Below, piece by piece: positions 35,329-43,064 of a stretch of DNA of 64,000 nucleotides. The translations under genes were made by a program, and so were the position numbers. The notes beneath the pieces were generated by a model, which was not told the origin of the DNA, did no database searches, and worked only from the letters and a program-made list of their open reading frames with translations. Positions within the stretch are counted from its first letter, which is position 1. Each line of letters starts with the position of its first letter. This stretch comes from Streptomyces sp. ITFR-21 (GTDB taxonomy: Bacteria > Actinomycetota > Actinomycetes > Streptomycetales > Streptomycetaceae): NCBI RefSeq assembly GCF_031844685.1, contig NZ_CP134605.1, forward strand, positions 5,329,001-5,393,000. Direction: 5' to 3'.

Positions 35329-36447
35329 TCAGGCGGCCGGGATGGAGGAGAGGGCGGCCACCAGGACGGTGGCGGGCAGCAGTGCGGCCACCAGGGCGGT
35401 GGTGCGCAGGGCCGACGCGGCGCGCAGCAGGGCGGGGGAGGCGGCGACGGCGCGCAGGGCGGCGGTGGCCTCGGTACGGGTGTGCCGGGTCTCGCGGAAG
35501 GCGAGGGCGGCGGTGGCCAGCACGCACACGGCGATGAGGGCGGCGGCGAAGACGGTGACCGGCCCGAGCGGGTGGTCGCCGCCGCGCTGGAAGCCGTAAG
35601 CGGCCACGGCCGCCGCGGCGGTGGCGCAGAGCAGGCCGAGCGGGCGGCCGAGCGCGTGGGACTCGCGCTGCAGGGCGCGGCCGGCCAGCAGACGGAGGGC
35701 GCCGGGGCGGTAGCAGGCCAGCACCCGCCCGCAGGCGTGGATCAGACCCGGCCCGGCCGTCATCAGGCCCGCGGTGGCGACGATCCAGCCGCCGACCGCG
35801 CCGGGCGGGATTGAACCGAGGCCGCTGGGCAGCGGGAGGGCGCCGCCCTCGGTGGCGGTCACCTCGGTGGCCAGCCCGATCGCGACGAGGGCGATCCCCC
35901 AGGGCAGGCCGCGGGGCGCCTCGATCGCGGCGGCGGGCCGCGCCCGCAGACCGGCCGCGACGGTGGCCGCCGCCGCGGCCGGCACCAGGGCGAGCAGGGT
36001 GACCGCCCCGGCCAGCGGCAGCGGCCTGCCCGCGGCGAGCAGACCGGGCCCGACACCGTCGAAGGGCACCCCGGTGACATCCCCGCGCAGTTGGAGGAAG
36101 GCCGGCAGCGCGAGCGCGCTGCCGGCCGCGCAGACCACCGCCGTGGTCGCGGCGGTCAGCAGGACGAGTCCGGTCCGCCCGAGCCCGGCTCCGGCCAGCC
36201 CGGCCCCGGGCCACCCGGCCGGCTGCGTCCGGCCGACCGCGACGGCGAGCTGCACCGTCACCACTACCGGGACCACGCACCACCCCAGCCGTACCAGCGC
36301 GTCGGCCGTGCCGTGCCCGGGGTGGGCCAGCGCCCAGCCGAGCGCGGACAGCAGCAGCAGGCCGGTGCCCGCCGCGGCGGCGGCGACCAGCGCCCAGCGG
36401 CCCAGCGCCGCCGGCCGGCTCCCGCGCAGCACCCGCAGGCTCAGCAC
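35329..36447 (-). CDS. ABC transporter permease-like membrane protein
   Basis: 372-aa very hydrophobic protein with about ten predicted membrane segments (for example LVAAAAAGTGLLLLSALGWA and VTLLALVPAAAAATVAAGL). The GTG at VLSLRVLRGSRPAALGR is chosen; the frame upstream has an arginine-rich, non-family sequence. The order after an ABC ATPase gene 49 nt upstream argues that it is the membrane partner. I see no FtsX motif, and substrate and direction are unknown. Probably an exporter or envelope-stress type system, which is inference. Confidence 0.7.
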   Translation of the reverse strand: MLSLRVLRGSRPAALGRWALVAAAAAGTGLLLLSALGWALAHPGHGTADALVRLGWCVVPVVVTVQLAVAVGRTQPAGWPGAGLAGAGLGRTGLVLLTAATTAVVCAAGSALALPAFLQLRGDVTGVPFDGVGPGLLAAGRPLPLAGAVTLLALVPAAAAATVAAGLRARPAAAIEAPRGLPWGIALVAIGLATEVTATEGGALPLPSGLGSIPPGAVGGWIVATAGLMTAGPGLIHACGRVLACYRPGALRLLAGRALQRESHALGRPLGLLCATAAAAVAAYGFQRGGDHPLGPVTVFAAALIAVCVLATAALAFRETRHTRTEATAALRAVAASPALLRAASALRTTALVAALLPATVLVAALSSIPAA

Positions 36448-36496
36448 CCCGCCACCGCCGTCGGGAAGGCGCCCCGTGGGGCCGCCGCAGCGCCGC

Positions 36497-37219
36497 TCAC
36501 ACCGAGGCCGGTGCGGCGAGGTCGCGGTCCCGGGCGGACGCCGCCGTGTCGGGGCGGCCGTCGACGAGGGTGACGGTGCGGTCCGCGTGCCGGCCGGTCT
36601 CCGGGTCGGCGGTGCCCAGCACCACCGTGATGCCGTGCGAGCGGGCCGCACTGGTCAGCGTGCGCAGCAGGTGCGCGCGGTCGGCGCGGTGCAGCAGCGC
36701 GGTGGGCTCGTCGGCGAAGACCACGTCGGGCCCGGTGACCAGGGCCCTGGCGACCGCGATCCGCTGCTGCTGGGACGGGACGAGTTCGGCGGGCCGGCGG
36801 CGTGCGACATCGCCGATGTCCAGCCGTTCCAGCCATTCCAGCGCCGCCGCCTTCGCCGTCCGGTGGCCGTCACCGCGCATCAGCAGCGGCAGCGCCGCGT
36901 TCTCCCACCCGGTCAGCTCGGGCACCAGTTGCGCGCCCGCGCCGACCCAGCCGAAGCGGTTCCGGCGCAGCGCCTCCCGGGCCGCCTCCGGCAGCGTGTG
37001 CACGGGCGCGCTGTTGAACCAGACCTCGCCCTCCTCCGGCACCAGCTGCCCGGACAGGCAGTGCAGCAGCGTGGACTTCCCGGCGCCGCGGGCCCCGGCC
37101 ACCGCGAGGATCTCGCCGGCCCGGACGCTGATCGAGACGCCGAGCAGCGCCGGCGAGCCCTGGTGGGAATGGCGCAGGGCACGGGCCCAGAGCACGTCGT
37201 TGTCGGGCGGGGTCACCAT
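36497..37219 (-). CDS. ABC transporter ATPase with degenerate signature motifs
   Basis: 240-aa MacB/LolD-like ATPase. Walker A is fine (GARGAGKST) and Walker B reads DVVFADEPT. Three other positions are abnormal: the LSGGQ signature is ELVPSQQQR, the D-loop after Walker B is ALLHRAD instead of xNLD, and the switch histidine is missing (VVLGTADPE). Such changes usually weaken ATP hydrolysis. Its gene precedes the permease gene by 49 nt. The ATG at MVTPPDNDVL is preferred to a GTG 24 codons upstream. Confidence 0.82.
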   Translation of the reverse strand: MVTPPDNDVLWARALRHSHQGSPALLGVSISVRAGEILAVAGARGAGKSTLLHCLSGQLVPEEGEVWFNSAPVHTLPEAAREALRRNRFGWVGAGAQLVPELTGWENAALPLLMRGDGHRTAKAAALEWLERLDIGDVARRRPAELVPSQQQRIAVARALVTGPDVVFADEPTALLHRADRAHLLRTLTSAARSHGITVVLGTADPETGRHADRTVTLVDGRPDTAASARDRDLAAPASV

Positions 37220-37438
37220 GGCGTTCCTCCGCGGGTCGTTCCCCGGCGCGTGCGGCACGGGCGCCGGACGCGCTGCGTCGGGCCGACGCACTCCGTCAAA
37301 CGAGCCGGGGGAAGGGCGGTCACTCCCGGCACCGTAGGCCCGGTGCCGGCAGTGACGCCCGCAGGCGCGGCGGCCGACGGTTCGGCGCGCCGGCCGGTTA
37401 CCCCGTACGGCCGCACCCGGGGGCCGCGGGCGGCGGGC

Positions 37439-38809
37439 TCAGAGCTTGGCCCACGCCTCGGTCAGCACGCCCCGCAGGATGCCCTCGATGTCGCTGAAGA
37501 GCGCCTGGTCGGAGATGAGCGGCGGCGCCAGCTGCACCACCGGGTCGCCGCGGTCGTCGGCCCGGCAGTACAGGCCGTTGTCGAACAGGGCCTTGGACAG
37601 GAAGCCGTACAGCACCCGCTCGGTCTCCTCGGCGGTGAAGGTCTCCTTCGTCGCCTTGTCCTTGACCAGCTCGATGCCGTAGAAGAAGCCGTTGCCGCGG
37701 ACGTCGCCGACGATCGGCAGGTCGTGGAGCTTCCTCAGGGTGTCGAAGAAAGCGCCCTCCTCGTCCAGGACGTGCTGGTTGAGGCGCTCGCGCTCGAAGA
37801 TGTCGAGGTTGGCCAGCGCGACCGCGGCCGACACCGGGTGGCCGCCGAAGGTGTAGCCGTGCAGGAAGGTGTTGCCGCCGCGGTAGAAGGGCTCGGCCAG
37901 CCGGTCGGAGACGATGCACGCGCCGATCGGTGAGTAGCCGGAGGTCATGCCCTTGGCGCAGGTGATCATGTCCGGCACGAAGTCGAACTTCTCGCAGGCG
38001 AACATGGTGCCGACCCGACCGAAGGCGCAGATCACCTCGTCGGAGACGAGCAGCACGTTGTGGCGGTCGCAGATCTCCCGGACCCGCTGGAAGTAGCCGG
38101 GCGGCGGCGGGAAGCAGCCGCCGGCGTTCTGCACCGGCTCCAGGAAGACCGCGGCGACCGTGTCCGGGCCCTCGAAGAGGATCTGCTGCTCGATCTGGTC
38201 GGCGGCCCAGCGGCCGAACGCCTCCGGGTCGTCGCCGTACTGGGCGGCCCGGTAGATGTTGGTGTTGGCGACCTTGTGGGCGCCGGGCACCAGCGGCTCG
38301 AACGGCGCCTTGAGGCCGGGCAGCCCGGTGATGGACAGGGCGCCCTGGGTGGTGCCGTGGTAGGCCACCGCCCGGGAGACCACCTTGTACTTGCCGGGGT
38401 TCCCGGTCAGCTTGTGGTACTGCTTCGCCAGCTTCCACGCCGTCTCGACGGCCTCGCCGCCGCCGGTGGTGAAGAAGACCTTGTTCAGGTCGCCGGGCGC
38501 GTAGTGCGCCAGCCGCTCGGCCAGCTCGACGGCCTTGGGGTGGGCGTAGCTCCAGATCGGGAAGAAGGCCAGTTCCTGGGCCTGCTTGTAGGCCGTCTCG
38601 GCCAGCTCGTGGCGGCCGTGCCCGGCGTTGACCACGAAGAGCCCGGACAGGCCGTCGATGTACCGTTTGCCGTTCTCATCGAAGATGTACGTGCCCTCGC
38701 CGCGCACGATGGTGGGCACGGGGGCGTTCTCGTAGGACGACATGCGGGTGAAGTGCATCCACAGGTGGTCGTACGCGGTCTTCGACAGCTGAGACTGGTC
38801 CGCGTTCAT
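37439..38809 (-). CDS. Class III aminotransferase (polyamine/omega-amino type)
   Basis: 456-aa PLP enzyme. Characteristic parts are NAGHGRHELAETAYKQAQEL, FTTGGGEAVETAWKLAKQYH, SRAVAYHGTTQGALSITGLP, VSDEVICAFGRVGTMF and the PLP lysine in CAKGMTSGYSPIGA. It resembles putrescine:pyruvate and beta-alanine aminotransferases. Its gene follows an Lrp-type regulator on the same strand with a 2-nt gap. The divergent aldehyde dehydrogenase would oxidise the aminoaldehyde product. A homologue in S. coelicolor (SCO5655, from memory) has been linked to polyamine use. Confidence 0.88.
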   Translation of the reverse strand: MNADQSQLSKTAYDHLWMHFTRMSSYENAPVPTIVRGEGTYIFDENGKRYIDGLSGLFVVNAGHGRHELAETAYKQAQELAFFPIWSYAHPKAVELAERLAHYAPGDLNKVFFTTGGGEAVETAWKLAKQYHKLTGNPGKYKVVSRAVAYHGTTQGALSITGLPGLKAPFEPLVPGAHKVANTNIYRAAQYGDDPEAFGRWAADQIEQQILFEGPDTVAAVFLEPVQNAGGCFPPPPGYFQRVREICDRHNVLLVSDEVICAFGRVGTMFACEKFDFVPDMITCAKGMTSGYSPIGACIVSDRLAEPFYRGGNTFLHGYTFGGHPVSAAVALANLDIFERERLNQHVLDEEGAFFDTLRKLHDLPIVGDVRGNGFFYGIELVKDKATKETFTAEETERVLYGFLSKALFDNGLYCRADDRGDPVVQLAPPLISDQALFSDIEGILRGVLTEAWAKL

Positions 38810-38811
38810 GG

Positions 38812-39297
38812 CTATCGGGTTCCCCAGGTGTAGGTCTGCTTGCGGAGCTTGAGGTAGACGAAGCTCTCGGTGGAGCGCACGCCGGGCAGCGCGCGGATCC
38901 GCTTGTTGATCATCTCCAGCAGGTGGTCGTCGTCCTCGCAGACGATCTCCACCAGGAGGTCGAAGGAGCCCGCGGTGATCACCACGTACTCCACCTCGTC
39001 CAGCGCGGCGAGCGACTCCGCGACCGGGTCGATGTCGCCCTCGACGTTGATGCCCACCATCGCCTGGCGCTGGAAGCCCAGGGTCAGCGGGTCGGTGACC
39101 GCGACGATCTGCATGACGCCCTGGTCCAGCAGCTTCTGCACCCGCTGCCGCACCGCCGCCTCCGACAGGCCCACCGCCTTGCCGATCGCCGCGTACGGGC
39201 GGCGGCCGTCCTCCTGGAGCTGTTCGATGATCGCCTTCGACACCCCGTCGATGGACGACAGGACGCCGTTTCTGTCACGAGTGGCCACCCGCACCAC
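38812..39297 (-). CDS. Lrp/AsnC-family transcriptional regulator
   Basis: 161 aa. An N-terminal helix-turn-helix is seen in IEQLQEDGRRPYAAIGKAVG then LSEAAVRQRVQKLLDQGVMQ; the RAM effector domain contains VEYVVITAGSFDLLVEIVCE. It is translated just before the aminotransferase and divergent from an aldehyde dehydrogenase gene, the typical position of a local regulator. Two small inverted repeats in the intervening gap are candidate binding sites. The effector is probably an amino compound of this pathway (inference). The ribosome binding site of the GTG start is weak. Confidence 0.88.
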   Translation of the reverse strand: MVRVATRDRNGVLSSIDGVSKAIIEQLQEDGRRPYAAIGKAVGLSEAAVRQRVQKLLDQGVMQIVAVTDPLTLGFQRQAMVGINVEGDIDPVAESLAALDEVEYVVITAGSFDLLVEIVCEDDDHLLEMINKRIRALPGVRSTESFVYLKLRKQTYTWGTR

Positions 39298-39365
39298 TGT
39301 GCAGGAGAGTTCGTCGGTCCCGCAAGCCCCGGACGATGAAATTCGTTGCCGTCGACGATGCGGGA

Positions 39366-39378
39366 AACCGAATCGGTT
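39366..39378. promoter_or_regulatory. Dyad AACCGA-A-TCGGTT in lrp/ALDH divergent gap
   Basis: Perfect 6-bp arms around a single A, 68 nt before the Lrp start. A candidate site for the adjacent Lrp-type regulator. Confidence 0.45.
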
Positions 39379-39396
39379 GTCCTGATCGAGTAGGTG

Positions 39397-39410
39397 TGCC
39401 GAATACGGCA
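39397..39410. promoter_or_regulatory. Dyad TGCCG-AATA-CGGCA in lrp/ALDH divergent gap
   Basis: Perfect 5-bp arms with AATA centre, 31 nt downstream (start to start) of the other dyad, i.e. about three helical turns. It lies near where the aldehyde dehydrogenase promoter should be. Confidence 0.45.
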
Positions 39411-39472
39411 GTGCTCCGGTTAAGCTGGGGGCGTCTCAGCACGTGGACATAACCAGGCAGGGAGCCAGCGCC

Positions 39473-40909
39473 GTGACCGAACTCCGTACTCTGCGCAACT
39501 ACATCGACGGAGAATTCCGCGACGCCGCCGACGGACGGACCACCGAGGTGGTCAACCCGGTGACCGGACAGGCGTACGCGAAGGCACCGCTGTCCGGGGC
39601 GGCGGACGTCGACGCGGCGATGACCGCCGCCGCGGCGGCGTTCCCCGGCTGGCGCGACACCACGCCCGCCGAGCGGCAGCGGGCGCTGCTGAGGATCGCC
39701 GACGCGGTGGAGGCGCGGGCCGAGGAGCTGATCGCGGTGGAGAGCGAGAACACCGGCAAGCCGCTCGGGCTGACCGCGAGCGAGGAGATCCCGCCGATGG
39801 TCGACCAGATCCGGTTCTTCGCGGGCGCCGCCCGCATGCTGGAGGGGCGCTCGGCGGGGGAGTACATGGACGGCATGACCTCCTTCGTGCGCCGTGAGCC
39901 GATCGGGGTCTGCGCGCAGGTCGCGCCCTGGAACTACCCGATGATGATGGCCGTCTGGAAGTTCGCGCCCGCCCTCGCGGCCGGCAACACGGTGGTGCTC
40001 AAGCCGTCGGACACCACCCCCGCCTCCACCGTGCTGCTCGCCGAGATCCTCGGGTCCGTGCTGCCCAAGGGCGTCTTCAACGTGATCTGCGGCGACCGCG
40101 ACACCGGCCGGGCGATGGTCGAGCACCCGGTGCCCGCGATGGCGTCCATCACCGGCTCGGTACGGGCCGGCACCGAGGTCGCCGGGTCCGCGGCCAAGGA
40201 CGTCAAGCGGGTGCACCTGGAACTCGGCGGCAAGGCGCCGGTCGTCGTCTTCGAGGACGTCGACATCGCCAAGGCGGTCGAGGACATCGTGGTCGCCGGC
40301 TACTTCAACGCCGGCCAGGACTGCACGGCCGCCACCCGGGTGCTGGTGCAGGAGTCGATCCGCGAGGAGTTCACCCAGGCGCTGGCCAAGGCGGCCGGCG
40401 AGACCAAGACGGGGCTGCCCGACGACGAGGACGTGCTGTACGGGCCGCTGAACAACGCCAACCAGCTGGCGCAGGTCACCGGCTTCATCGAGCGGCTGCC
40501 CGGCCACGCCAAGGTCGAGACCGGCGGCCACCGGGTCGGCGGGCAGGGCTACTTCTACGCGCCGACCGTCGTCTCCGGACTGCGGCAGGACGACGAGATC
40601 ATCCAGCACGAGGTTTTCGGCCCGGTCATCACCGTGCAGTCCTTCACCGACGAGGAGCAGGCGGTGGAGTGGGCCAACGGCGTCGACTACGCGCTCGCGT
40701 CGTCGGTGTGGACCAAGGACCACGGCCGGGCGATGCGGATGGCCAGGCGGCTGGACTTCGGCTGCGTGTGGATCAACACGCACATCCCGCTGGTGGCGGA
40801 GATGCCGCACGGCGGCTTCAAGAAGTCGGGCTACGGCAAGGACCTGTCCGGCTACGGCTTCGAGGACTACACCCGGATCAAGCACGTCATGACGTCCCTG
40901 GACTCGTGA
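39473..40909 (+). CDS. Aldehyde dehydrogenase, probable gamma-aminobutyraldehyde dehydrogenase
   Basis: 478 aa from a GTG (VTELRTLRNYIDGEF) with GGGAG about 8 nt upstream. NAD-dependent ALDH motifs: APWNYPMMMAVWKFAPALAA, ITGSVRAGTEVAGSA, the catalytic glutamate in HLELGGKAPVV and the catalytic cysteine in YFNAGQDCTAATR. It oxidises aminoaldehydes such as 4-aminobutanal to GABA in related systems (PatD/PuuC). Divergence from the aminotransferase-lrp pair links it to transaminated putrescine. It shares strong resemblance with the dehydrogenase at 43065-44585. Confidence 0.9.
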   Translation: MTELRTLRNYIDGEFRDAADGRTTEVVNPVTGQAYAKAPLSGAADVDAAMTAAAAAFPGWRDTTPAERQRALLRIADAVEARAEELIAVESENTGKPLGLTASEEIPPMVDQIRFFAGAARMLEGRSAGEYMDGMTSFVRREPIGVCAQVAPWNYPMMMAVWKFAPALAAGNTVVLKPSDTTPASTVLLAEILGSVLPKGVFNVICGDRDTGRAMVEHPVPAMASITGSVRAGTEVAGSAAKDVKRVHLELGGKAPVVVFEDVDIAKAVEDIVVAGYFNAGQDCTAATRVLVQESIREEFTQALAKAAGETKTGLPDDEDVLYGPLNNANQLAQVTGFIERLPGHAKVETGGHRVGGQGYFYAPTVVSGLRQDDEIIQHEVFGPVITVQSFTDEEQAVEWANGVDYALASSVWTKDHGRAMRMARRLDFGCVWINTHIPLVAEMPHGGFKKSGYGKDLSGYGFEDYTRIKHVMTSLDS

Positions 40910-40997
40910 GCCGGCCGGTGCCGGGGCGGCGGACGCGCCGCCCCCGCCCGGTGACGCCGGGGGCGGCCCCGCCCCGTACCCCCGGCGCCGCGTCCGG

Positions 40998-41702
40998 TCA
41001 GGGGCGCCCGGCGGCGAGCACCCGTTGCAGCGTCTCCAGCCGGTTGGTGGTGATGCCGTCCACGCCGTACGCGACCAGGCGGGCCATCGAACGCCTCCAG
41101 TCGGCGGTCCAGGCCCCGACCAGCAGGCCGTGCTCCCGGGCCCAGCCGACGGTGGCCGGGTTCACCAGGCCGAAGCGGAAGTTGATCCAGCGGGGGGCGA
41201 GGTCGGCGACGAGCGACTCCGGGGGGCGCCGAGAGGTCTTCCAGGTCATGGAGATCTCGGCGGCCGGGTCGTGGACCCGGGTGGCCACCAGGGCCGGCAG
41301 CTCGCCGCAGTAGAAGACCCGCTCGGCCGCCCCGGCCGCGCGGACCGCCGCCACCGAGGGCCCGGCCTGGTCCTCGCCCGTCAGGTCGAGCAGCATCCGG
41401 CCGGCCCGGTGCCGCCCCAGCTCCGCCAGGGCCGCGGCCAGCGTCGGCACGCGGTCGCCGGTCAGCTCGGCGAGCTCCGCCGCGGTCAGCGCCGCCACCG
41501 GCTCCGGGCGCTCCCACAGCCGCTCCAGCGTCGGGTCGTGCAGCAGCACCGGCACCCCGTCCCGGGTGATCCGGACGTCGACCTCCACCACGTCCGCGCC
41601 CTTGAGCAGCGCCGAGCGGATGGAGGGCAGGGTGTTCTCGCGGTGGTGGTACGGGTCGCCGCGGTGCGCGATGGCCTGCGCCGTGAGCCGGAAGTTCACC
41701 AT
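40998..41702 (-). CDS. Glycerophosphodiester phosphodiesterase family protein
   Basis: 234 aa. The GDPD metal and catalytic pattern is present: AIAHRGDPYHHRENTLPSI (H-R-G then E-N-T) and VEVDVRITRDGVPVLLHDP. It would hydrolyse glycerophosphodiesters to glycerol-3-phosphate and an alcohol; no signal peptide is evident, so it is cytosolic. Its start is within a few bases of the upstream deaminase stop, so the two are cotranscribed, with no obvious metabolic link. Confidence 0.88.
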   Translation of the reverse strand: MVNFRLTAQAIAHRGDPYHHRENTLPSIRSALLKGADVVEVDVRITRDGVPVLLHDPTLERLWERPEPVAALTAAELAELTGDRVPTLAAALAELGRHRAGRMLLDLTGEDQAGPSVAAVRAAGAAERVFYCGELPALVATRVHDPAAEISMTWKTSRRPPESLVADLAPRWINFRFGLVNPATVGWAREHGLLVGAWTADWRRSMARLVAYGVDGITTNRLETLQRVLAAGRP

Positions 41703-41704
41703 GG

Positions 41705-42775
41705 TCAGCCGCCCCAGGAGGTGGTGTACGCGGCGATCTCGGCGGCCAGCGCCCGCTTGCCCGCCGGGTCGAGGAAGGACGCCTCGACCGCGTTCGCCGC
41801 CAGCGCCGCCACTCCGGCCGGGTCCAGCTCCAGCAGCCGGGCCGCCACCGCGTACTCGGTGTTGAGGTCGGTGCCGAACATCGGCGGGTCGTCGCTGTTG
41901 ACGGTGACCAGCACGCCCGCGTCGGCCAGCCGCCGGATCGGGTGCTCGTCCAGCGAGGCGACCGCCCGGGTGGCGACGTTGGAGGTCGGGCAGACCTCCA
42001 GGGGGATCCGCCGCTCGGCCAGGTGGTCCAGCAGCCGCGGGTCGCCGACCGCGCTGGTGCCGTGGCCGATCCGCTCGGCGCCGAGCACCTGGAGCGCGTC
42101 CCATATGGTCTGCGGCCCGGTGGTCTCGCCGGCGTGCGGCACGCTGTGCAGGCCGGCGGCGCGCGCCTGGTCGAAGTACGGCTTGAACTGGGGCCTGGGC
42201 ACGCCGACCTCCGGCCCGCCCAGGCCGAAGGACACCAGCCCGTCGGGCCGCAGGTCCAGCGCCAGCCGCGTGGTCTGCTCCGCCGCCGCGAGCCCCGCCT
42301 CGCCCGGAATGTCGAAGCACCAGCGCAGCGTCACGCCCAGCTCGGACTCCGCGGCCTTCCGCGCGTCCTCGATGGCCTCCATGAACGCCCGGCCGGGGAT
42401 GCCGCGCCGGGTCGAGGAGAACGGCGTCACGGTCAGCTCCGCGTACCGGATGTTCTGCCGGGCCATGTCCCTGGCCACCTCGAAGGTCAGCAGCCGGACG
42501 TCCTCGGCGTCCCGGATCAGGTCCACCACCGACAGGTAGACCTCGATGAAGTGCGCGAAGTCGCGGAAGGTGAAGTAGTCCGCCAGTGCCGCCGGATCGG
42601 CCGGCACCGCCGAGTCGGGGTGCCGGGCGGCCAGCTCGGCGACGATCCGCGGGGACGCGGAACCGACGTGGTGGACATGCAGCTCGGCCTTCGGCAGCCC
42701 GGCGATGAAGCCGTCCAATCCGCCGCCCCCGCCCCGCCCCGGAGCGGGTGCCTGGCCGGTCGCGATGTCGGGCAT
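41705..42775 (-). CDS. Adenosine deaminase family; probable aminodeoxyfutalosine deaminase
   Basis: 356-aa amidohydrolase. The zinc site differs from classical Add: KAELHVHHVGSASPRIV replaces HLHLEGS. The other motifs are present: PHAGETTGP, ERIGHGTSAV, CPTSNVATRA and NSDDPPMFGTDL. From memory, the S. avermitilis member at this conserved position (SAV_2595) was characterised as a 6-aminodeoxyfutalosine deaminase of the futalosine menaquinone pathway, so that function is preferred over adenosine salvage. It is divergent from a polyamine dehydrogenase gene. Confidence 0.82.
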   Translation of the reverse strand: MPDIATGQAPAPGRGGGGGLDGFIAGLPKAELHVHHVGSASPRIVAELAARHPDSAVPADPAALADYFTFRDFAHFIEVYLSVVDLIRDAEDVRLLTFEVARDMARQNIRYAELTVTPFSSTRRGIPGRAFMEAIEDARKAAESELGVTLRWCFDIPGEAGLAAAEQTTRLALDLRPDGLVSFGLGGPEVGVPRPQFKPYFDQARAAGLHSVPHAGETTGPQTIWDALQVLGAERIGHGTSAVGDPRLLDHLAERRIPLEVCPTSNVATRAVASLDEHPIRRLADAGVLVTVNSDDPPMFGTDLNTEYAVAARLLELDPAGVAALAANAVEASFLDPAGKRALAAEIAAYTTSWGG

Positions 42776-42955
42776 GCGGGGTGTCCTTCCACGGGGCAGC
42801 TCTTGGCCTCATCCTAGGTCGCCCGTCCGACAACCCGGCCTGCCGCCGCGACCCGCCGGGTAAGCGCGCCGGCCGGCGCGGGAGGGGGCCGCGGGCCGGT
42901 ACGGGTGCAGGTCGCGCGACAGGCTGGGCACAGAATTCGTCGCGTAACCAAAAGG

Positions 42956-42976
42956 CAACAACGGAATCCCTTGTTG
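42956..42976. promoter_or_regulatory. Dyad CAACAA-N9-TTGTTG upstream of aldehyde dehydrogenase
   Basis: Perfect 6-bp arms in an unusually A+T-rich part of the 289-nt gap between the deaminase (-) and the aldehyde dehydrogenase (+). Candidate operator. Confidence 0.4.
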
Positions 42977-42990
42977 GAGGAATGTTCCTC
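42977..42990. promoter_or_regulatory. Palindrome GAGGAA-TG-TTCCTC
   Basis: Perfect 6-bp arms with a 2-nt centre, directly abutting the CAACAA/TTGTTG dyad and 75 nt before the dehydrogenase ATG. Two adjoining symmetric sites suggest a real operator region. Confidence 0.45.
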
Positions 42991-43064
42991 TGTCAGGATC
43001 AGCGACCAATCCAGGCTTTTGCCACGTTGACGACGGCGGGGCGCGGAGGCGAGGAGAGGCGTTG

